A DNA stretch of 28,542 nucleotides from JAFDVL01 sp043783625 (lineage in GTDB: Bacteria; Acidobacteriota; Blastocatellia; RBC074): contig JAYVZE010000011.1 in the NCBI GenBank assembly GCA_043783625.1, forward strand, positions 1 to 28,542, written 5' to 3'. Below the pieces are notes generated by a model. That model worked only from the letters and a program-made list of their open reading frames with translations. It did no database searches and was not told where the DNA came from. Position 1 is the first letter of the stretch. The number at the start of each line of letters is the position of its first letter. Of the stretch, positions 23,990 through 28,542 are shown piece by piece. The position numbers were made by a program, and so were the translations under genes.

Positions 23990-24562
23990 TCAGGCAAAAA
24001 TAGCTACCCCCCCCCGTTTAGCAATGATAAACATTTGCATCTTTTTGATAATGTTACTTTTGCGCTGATAGACTGACTCTGTTTTAATCCCCATAATTTC
24101 GGCAATTTGCTTGGCAGGTAATTCTTCAACTACAGAAAGCTTAAGCAACAATTGCTCGCGCTCACTGAGACTGGCAATAACATGCCTTGCCAATTCAAGG
24201 CGATCAGCATCTATGAGTCTTTGTTCGGAAGTTTGGACATTTGATAATGGAATATCAGGGATGTCGCTCAGGCTGGTAGGTAATTTTTTTCGCTTACGCA
24301 AAAAATTACCTATGTCATGAAACGCAATTTTTTTTAGCCAAGTCTTGAAAGATGATTTGTGCTGGAAAGAACGTAAATTCTTATAATCATGTTTGATAAG
24401 ATTATATTCGATGTCTGCGGTCAGGTCATCTATCACATCATCAGCGGCTGATTGATGATACAGGTGAAAAATTAGCTTCACGACATCGTGAATTTCAGAG
24501 TGATGCTCTTCAATAAATTCACTCAACACCTCACTCGTGGAGCTTTCATCAAAAGCGTTCAT
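23990..24562 (-). CDS. ECF-type RNA polymerase sigma factor
   Basis: A 190-aa sigma-70-like protein with a good ribosome binding site (GAGAGG, 7 bp before the ATG). Region 2 includes IIHDVVKLIFHLYHQSAADDVIDDLTADI-type helices and SFQHKSSFKTWLKKIAFHDIGNFLRKRKK, the -10 recognition helix. Region 4 is HVIASLSEREQLLLKLSVVEELPAKQIAEIMGIKTESVYQRKSNIIKKMQ, the -35 helix-turn-helix. No anti-sigma gene is adjacent; the next gene, 124 bp downstream, is the secreted cysteine peptide. The last codons run over nine G bases (plus strand 24007-24015, all C), a slippage-prone tract that could change the C-terminus. Confidence 0.85.
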   Translation of the reverse strand: MNAFDESSTSEVLSEFIEEHHSEIHDVVKLIFHLYHQSAADDVIDDLTADIEYNLIKHDYKNLRSFQHKSSFKTWLKKIAFHDIGNFLRKRKKLPTSLSDIPDIPLSNVQTSEQRLIDADRLELARHVIASLSEREQLLLKLSVVEELPAKQIAEIMGIKTESVYQRKSNIIKKMQMFIIAKRGGVAIFA

Positions 24563-24874
24563 GCACTTACCTCTCTGCGAGACTTAAAAAAGCTGTCAGA
24601 TAAACACTTGGAATTCGCTGAGAATTCACTGAGTAAAAAATATACGGGCTAAGACGAAATATTCTTATCAGAGGGATTGAAAAAAATCAATCACAGGAGA
24701 TAAGTTTCAGAAAAATTATCTAGAGGAGGAGGTTAGATAAGAGGTATCTTGAAAAGTAGCTAATGCCACATAATTTTTTAGTTTGTGTCCTTTGGCGTAG
24801 GCAAAAAATCGCAGTTGTTGCGCGTAGGGTTAAATTTGTAAAAAGCACAAACTAAAGGTTTGTACTACAGTTTT
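24563..24874. other. 312-bp spacer upstream of the second ECF sigma gene
   Basis: No gene seen. It contains GATTGA/TCAATC (24675-24692), TTATCTA-N11-TAGATAA (24716-24740), an 11-bp perfect inverted repeat TTTAGTTTGTG/CACAAACTAAA (24777-24787, 24846-24856), and the terminator of the Fe-S scaffold gene. The two palindromes nearer the sigma gene are candidate operators. No convincing -35/-10 pair could be assigned. Confidence 0.5.
24841..24866 (-). terminator. rho-independent terminator of the Nfu-like gene
   Basis: On the minus strand ACAAAC-CTTTA-GTTTGT is followed by GCTTTTT, a short stem plus U tract, 12-35 bp after the stop codon. The left arm also pairs with a second copy at 24777-24787. 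Confidence 0.5.
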
Positions 24875-25420
24875 TTAGATCGAAATCACTTCCAAATCAG
24901 GATCAATATCATCTTTCAGCATTCGCTCAATCGCAAACAGCGTTCCAGACAACGAACTGGGACAACTGCCGCAAGCGCCTTGATAACGGATCGTCAGTTT
25001 CTTATCTTCGAGCGAAATAATTTCCAAACCGCCACCGTCACCCGCTAAGCCAGGGCGAATTTTTTCATCCAGCAAATCATTAATTTGATCCAGTAATTCG
25101 TTTTCACCGCGCACGTAATTTGAAGTTTCAGGCGCAGCGGCAAGGTCTGTCACCGCCGGAGTTTCACGAATCGGAACGGCGAGTTTTCGCAGCAATTCAT
25201 CCCAATCCGCTGTGCCGTCCTGATTCACAGTAATGAAACGATCCATGTAAAAAACGGAAGAGACGTTGCCGACTTCAAACAGCGACATGGCTAACGAATC
25301 ATTTGTGGCTTGTTCGGCATTCACAAATGAGCGCGAAGTTCCGTTGGTGATCGGTTCTTTGAGAATAAATTTCCGCGCGTTCGGGTTCGGGGTGTATTCG
25401 ATGTCTTCAATCTTGGGCAT
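24875..25420 (-). CDS. Nfu/NifU-type iron-sulfur cluster scaffold
   Basis: I use the ATG at 25420, preceded by AGGA at 8 bp; an earlier in-frame start adds nine residues unlike the family. The 181-aa protein has an Nfu N-terminal domain (IEYTPNPNARKFILKEPI and DSLAMSLFEVGNVSSVFYMDRFITV) and a NifU C-terminal domain from about 106 (ENELLDQINDLLDEKIRPGLAGDGGGLEIISL), with the cluster-binding GACGSCPSS (Cys150, Cys153). It carries [4Fe-4S] clusters to target enzymes. The architecture matches mitochondrial Nfu1 and its bacterial relatives rather than E. coli NfuA, whose N-terminal domain is different. It is 45 bp downstream of pta on the same strand. Confidence 0.93.
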   Translation of the reverse strand: MPKIEDIEYTPNPNARKFILKEPITNGTSRSFVNAEQATNDSLAMSLFEVGNVSSVFYMDRFITVNQDGTADWDELLRKLAVPIRETPAVTDLAAAPETSNYVRGENELLDQINDLLDEKIRPGLAGDGGGLEIISLEDKKLTIRYQGACGSCPSSLSGTLFAIERMLKDDIDPDLEVISI

Positions 25421-25465
25421 AAAAAAATTCCTAAAAATATCAATCAAATTTTCCAGCTCGACATA

Positions 25466-26470
25466 TCAGTTTACCATGTTCTGCGCTTGAACGGAGGTTA
25501 TCGCTACGACATCAACAATATCTTCAGCTTTGCAACCGCGTGACAGATCATTCGCAGGTTTAGCCAAGCCCTGTAAAATCGGGCCTATCGCGGTTCCGCC
25601 CGTCAATCGCTCCGTCAATTTATAAGCAATATTTCCGGCATCAAGGTTCGGGAAAATTAAAACATTCGCTTTGCCCGCGACGCTGGAGCCGGGAGCTTTT
25701 GATTCGCCAACACTTGGAATTAAAGCCGCATCCGCCTGCAATTCGCCGTCAATTTCGAGTTCCGGCGCACGCAATTTTGCAGTCTTCGTGGCTTCGATAA
25801 CCTTGTTCACTAAGAGATGCGACGCGCTGCCTTTGGTTGAAAAAGACAACATTGCGACGCGGGGTTCAACCTCAAGTAATATTCGGCAGCTCTGCGCGGA
25901 AGCGATAGCAATTTCTGATAATTGCGCCGCGCTGGGATCGGCTACGACTCCGCAATCAGCATAAATCATCGCGCCATTCGCTCCGAAATTCGGGTTCGGA
26001 ACGACCATCACAAAAAACGAAGAAACCAGATTAAAGCCTTCTTTCACGCCAATCGTCAGCAAAGCCGAGCGCACGGTATGCGCGGTGGTGTTCGTTGCAC
26101 CTGCGACGGAACCATCCGCCTTTCCTGTTTTGACCATTAAATTTCCAAAGTATAACGGGTCTTCGATTTGCTTACGTGCTTCATCAAACGTGACACCTTT
26201 GGCGCGGCGCATTTCATAAAATATCTGCGCGAATTTATCGAAATCAGAATGCGTTCGATGATTGATGACCAAAACATTCGTTAACGCTACGCCTAACGAC
26301 GAGGCACGATCCCGAATTTTTTGCTCATCGCCAAGCAACGTCACGCGTGCGATGCGTTCTTGCGCAATTCGCGCCGCAGCAATGATGGTGCGGTCGTCTT
26401 CGCCTTCCGGCAAAACAATATGTTTGAGTCTGGTCGCTGCCCGAACTCTGATGCGATGCAAAATATCCAT
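25466..26470 (-). CDS. pta: phosphate acetyltransferase
   Basis: A 334-aa enzyme (start ATG at 26470) of the phosphate acetyl/butyryltransferase family that interconverts acetyl-CoA and acetyl phosphate. The length equals the single-domain Pta form (EutD/Methanosarcina type). Diagnostic blocks are HIVLPEGEDDRTIIAAARIA near the N-terminus, KTGKADGSVAGATNTTAHTVRSAL, FADCGVV-like YADCGVVADPSAAQLSEIAI, VAMLSFSTKGSA and KANVLIFPNLDAGNIAYKLTERL, with IGPILQGLAKPANDLSRG at the end. No acetate kinase gene is adjacent. It could be phosphate butyryltransferase, but the motifs fit Pta better. The neighbour dedA ends 31 bp upstream. Confidence 0.95.
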   Translation of the reverse strand: MDILHRIRVRAATRLKHIVLPEGEDDRTIIAAARIAQERIARVTLLGDEQKIRDRASSLGVALTNVLVINHRTHSDFDKFAQIFYEMRRAKGVTFDEARKQIEDPLYFGNLMVKTGKADGSVAGATNTTAHTVRSALLTIGVKEGFNLVSSFFVMVVPNPNFGANGAMIYADCGVVADPSAAQLSEIAIASAQSCRILLEVEPRVAMLSFSTKGSASHLLVNKVIEATKTAKLRAPELEIDGELQADAALIPSVGESKAPGSSVAGKANVLIFPNLDAGNIAYKLTERLTGGTAIGPILQGLAKPANDLSRGCKAEDIVDVVAITSVQAQNMVN

Positions 26471-26501
26471 AATCAAATGATGAAGGATGCAGAAAGATTT
26501 G

Positions 26502-27125
26502 TCACTTCGCGTCTGCCGCTTTGCGTTTCTGTTGGAAATATTTCCAACCTAAAATCAGCAATAAAATAACCACTAATACCATCACGACTTCGCCGTACAC
26601 TGATAAATAATCCATTACATTGCGCCAATTTTTTCCGAAGCTTTTGCCAAGATAAAGCAGCAGGAAATTCCAGACCGCCGCACTGACCGCACACAGCAAA
26701 GTCGTCACGGCAAAATTCATTTTTGAGATTCCGGCGAAGACTGAAACTACGGCGCGGGTTCCGGTCAAAAAACGATTGCCAATAATCACACCGTAGCCAT
26801 ACCGCTGAAACCAGCTTGAGACTTGAGCAATCGCATTCACAGGTAAATAACGGCTGACGCTCCCGTGCAATAATCGTTGCTCAAAATATCTCCCCAAGCC
26901 ATATGCCGTCATAAATCCGAGCGTACTGCCAAGTGTTGCCACCATCAGCATTGAGGTAAAATCTATGGTGCCGAGACCAATCAACGTCCCGCCAAAAACC
27001 AACAGCACATCGCTGGGTGAAGGCGGAAAAATATTCTCGATAAAAGCGAAGAAAAATATTATGGCAAGGATACCCAACGGCGATAATTGTTGAAGCCAGA
27101 TGATGAGCTGCTCGATTAAAGACAT
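26502..27125 (-). CDS. DedA-family membrane protein
   Basis: A 207-aa inner-membrane protein of the DedA (SNARE-associated/VTT domain) family, whose members flip undecaprenyl phosphate or other lipids and support envelope homeostasis. FFFAFIENIFPPSPSDVLLVFGGTLIG holds the conserved E-x-x-FPP-x-P motif. GSTLGFMTAYGLGRYFEQRLL and FQRYGYGVIIGNRFLTGTRAVVSVFAGISKM carry the RF-x-x-x-R pattern, and the last segment is VMVLVVILLLILGWKYF. The start at 27125 is the likely native one; another ATG at 27137 is created by the end of an inserted IS element. No ribosome binding site is visible, and the IS separates the gene from its former upstream region. Confidence 0.9.
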   Translation of the reverse strand: MSLIEQLIIWLQQLSPLGILAIIFFFAFIENIFPPSPSDVLLVFGGTLIGLGTIDFTSMLMVATLGSTLGFMTAYGLGRYFEQRLLHGSVSRYLPVNAIAQVSSWFQRYGYGVIIGNRFLTGTRAVVSVFAGISKMNFAVTTLLCAVSAAVWNFLLLYLGKSFGKNWRNVMDYLSVYGEVVMVLVVILLLILGWKYFQQKRKAADAK

Positions 27126-27126
27126 A

Positions 27127-27133
27127 AAACTTA
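27127..27133. repeat. target-site duplication, left copy
   Basis: AAACTTA directly abuts the left terminal repeat of the IS element and recurs exactly at 28434-28440 on the other side. The 7-bp length fits the ISPepr1-like part of the IS4 family. Confidence 0.8.
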
Positions 27134-28433
27134 ACATTAGTGTCCGGTTATAAGTCTAACAAGTTCAACTGCTTAGAAAGTGAAGTAGGTGGAATTTGTA
27201 ACGGACACTCCTGAAGTAGGTGAATTAAGGGGGTTTTGTCAAAGATGGAGACGGAAAGAATTTGTAGAATTTCGTAGAGATTGCGCTCGATATTCAGTTC
27301 TTTCTTCGCAATCGCGACCATCAAATAAGTGCAGATTGCGATCCAGATTTGCGTTTTCACGGCATTCTCCGACTCGCCCCAAAAAGTTTTGATTTTCAAA
27401 TGTTGCTTGATCCATTTGAAGAACAGTTCGATTTTCCAACGATGTTTGTATAACAGCGCGACTTCCAGCGCGGAGATTTCAAAATTGTTGGTGAGAAAAA
27501 CGTATGTTTTTCCTTGCTCTTTGTCAGCCTAGTTTACGCGCCGCAATTTCTCGGGATACGCTTTGTTGGAATAGTGCGTCGTTAATTTAATGATTTGATC
27601 GCACTGCACACCGAGCGTTTTATCAACTTGAGACGTACCTTCTTTGGAACGCCAGGTTACTTTTCGCGCGCGTGACAAAGAAAGCAGAAGCCGCATGAAT
27701 CCGAAAAAGCCGCGCAAAATCAAGGTAGCCTTTGTCGAGCAAATAGCTTGCCAATGGTTCAAAAACGAGTTCGTCCAGGATGTTGACATCGTGCGTTTTG
27801 CCGTCCGTAATCTGAATAACAGTGGGCAAATTGCCGCGTAAATCGAGTAAAGTGTGAAGCTTGATTGCCGCTTTCGCCCTCCGAAACTTCGCCCACCAAA
27901 AGACGTTGAGACATAAATCAATGGTGGTGGCATCAAGGGCATACACGGTATTTGAAAGTTCGACACCAAAGTCGTCAGGCAGATCTAGCGGGCGCGCTTT
28001 GGCGAGTAACACTTGCGCAAAATCCGCGTACATCTGCCAACTGCGGTTTTCATTGGCTTCAGCTAACGTCGAACGGGAAACGGAGAAATTCATGCCGAGA
28101 TGATAAAATTTATTGTGATGCGCCGACAAACAACTAACCGTATCGCGCAGACTTTCGCGGTTGGTTAATTGTCCAAACGACATCACCAGAAATTGCAGCC
28201 AACCAGTAACCCCTTTGACTTTGTAGTTGCCTTGATAGCGCGTCACGCATTTCTCGAATTCGTCTTTCGGTAATCTGTCAAAGAGCTGGGCAAAAACGTA
28301 TTTTCCTTGATTCAGGCAAAGAGTCTAGGACTCCGTGGCTCGAAAATTGAACTCGTAAAAACTGAAATTGGCTGTAAATATCGAAATATTAATCGCTTAC
28401 AGCCGTGAACTTTTTCTTAACCGGACACTAATG
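27134..28433. mobile_element. IS4-family insertion sequence, degenerate, 1300 bp
   Basis: The ends are 17-bp perfect terminal inverted repeats: ACATTAGTGTCCGGTTA at 27134-27150 and its complement at 28417-28433. The element encodes one DDE transposase on the minus strand, now interrupted. The 7-bp target duplication AAACTTA flanks it on both sides. The insertion point is 8 bp before the dedA start codon at 27125. Confidence 0.9.
27148..28315 (-). pseudogene. IS4-family transposase, interrupted by frameshift and stop
   Basis: The N-terminal part reads from about 28315 (a CTG where ATG is expected: NQGKYVFAQLFDRLP then KDEFEKCVTRYQG, the DUF4372-like domain). It runs through AQLTNRESLRD-type sequence and the DDE block VYALDATTIDLCLNVFWWAKFRRAKAAIKLHTLLDLRG to a frame change near 27625, just after ARAKSNLAFQRR. 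The continuation in another frame (VDKTLGVQCDQIIKLTTHYSNKAYPEKLRRVN) hits TAG at 27529-27531. The same frame then goes on with ADKEQGKTYVFLTNNFEISA, YKHRWKIELFFKWIKQHLKIKTFWG (the YREK-like region) to 27148. Without a start codon and with two breaks it is unlikely to make active transposase. Confidence 0.85.
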
Positions 28434-28440
28434 TAAACTT
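28434..28440. repeat. target-site duplication, right copy
   Basis: AAACTTA immediately after the right terminal repeat, identical to 27127-27133. Confidence 0.8.
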
Positions 28441-28542
28441 ACTGCAATACTGTGGACACTTTTTGAAGCTTAATTTTTCGTAAGTTGTTGATTCTACATA
28501 GCCGCACGAATTAAATGAAAGTCAGGTATCGGAGCTAACTTG
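28441..28542. other. former upstream region of dedA, window edge
   Basis: About 100 bp of AT-rich sequence beyond the IS that would have been the native dedA leader before insertion. No gene, promoter or repeat is evident. Confidence 0.4.

Noticed and set aside
27148..27399. Separate 83-aa gene on the minus strand
   Set aside because: It is the C-terminal end of the broken IS4 transposase.
1..28542. CRISPR arrays, tRNA or rRNA genes, toxin-antitoxin pairs
   Set aside because: Read through on both strands; no regular spaced repeats, cloverleaf-like sequence or small paired genes of known type were seen.

Overview
The window reads as a chromosomal segment of a Gram-negative-type bacterium of moderate GC (clearly below 50% in the intergenic and accessory parts). 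The mix fits Acidobacteriota, perhaps Blastocatellia: an anti-sigma/TonB fusion, ECF sigma factors, HspR control of dnaK, a probable sigma-54 promoter, secreted cysteine-rich proteins and many palindromic intergenic repeats. No rRNA, tRNA or other marker is present, so this placement is an inference. I saw no CRISPR array and no tRNA or rRNA gene.

Layout. 1-2651 (+): the 3' part of a HerA/DUF87-type ATPase, then an NAD-type isocitrate dehydrogenase. 2648-6394 (-): a 635-aa glycosyltransferase-like protein of unknown role and two exported or anchored proteins of unknown function, one cysteine-rich and possibly frameshifted near its 3' end. 6395-7009 is a long non-coding stretch with a probable sigma-54 promoter for a small secreted protein (7010-7372), followed by a strong hairpin at a convergent junction. 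7491-10231 (-): a compact operon of an ATP-grasp-like protein, ruvX and mltG (envelope growth and DNA repair housekeeping). 10316-12270 (-): an ECF sigma factor and a membrane anti-sigma factor fused to a TonB C-terminal domain. 12538-14039 (-): a polytopic membrane protein and a PPP-type metallophosphatase. 14141-15852 (+): a CDP-alcohol phosphatidyltransferase translationally coupled to an AI-2E-family transporter.

15909-20182 (+) is the best-understood unit: a heat-shock operon dnaK-hsp20-dnaJ-hspR. Its promoter has a consensus-like -35/-10 pair overlapped by a HAIR-type HspR operator, which implies a negative feedback loop. grpE is absent from the operon. Period-7 repeat palindromes lie just after the dnaK and dnaJ stops, and a 25-bp perfect inverted repeat lies after hspR. 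A radical SAM/SPASM-like gene follows (20413-21432).

21434-24562 (-) is the most interesting unknown unit: an ECF-like sigma factor, then a 77-aa secreted six-cysteine peptide, a 13-bp perfect intercistronic hairpin, a membrane-anchored thioredoxin-fold protein with a CxxC, and an overlapping 512-aa exported helical protein. The order suggests a sigma-factor-controlled secreted disulfide peptide with its own redox partner. No function is known to me. 24875-27125 (-) holds Nfu-type Fe-S scaffold, Pta and DedA genes. A 1300-bp IS4-family element (27134-28433) with 17-bp terminal repeats and a 7-bp target duplication sits 8 bp upstream of the likely dedA start codon; its transposase is broken by a frameshift and a stop.
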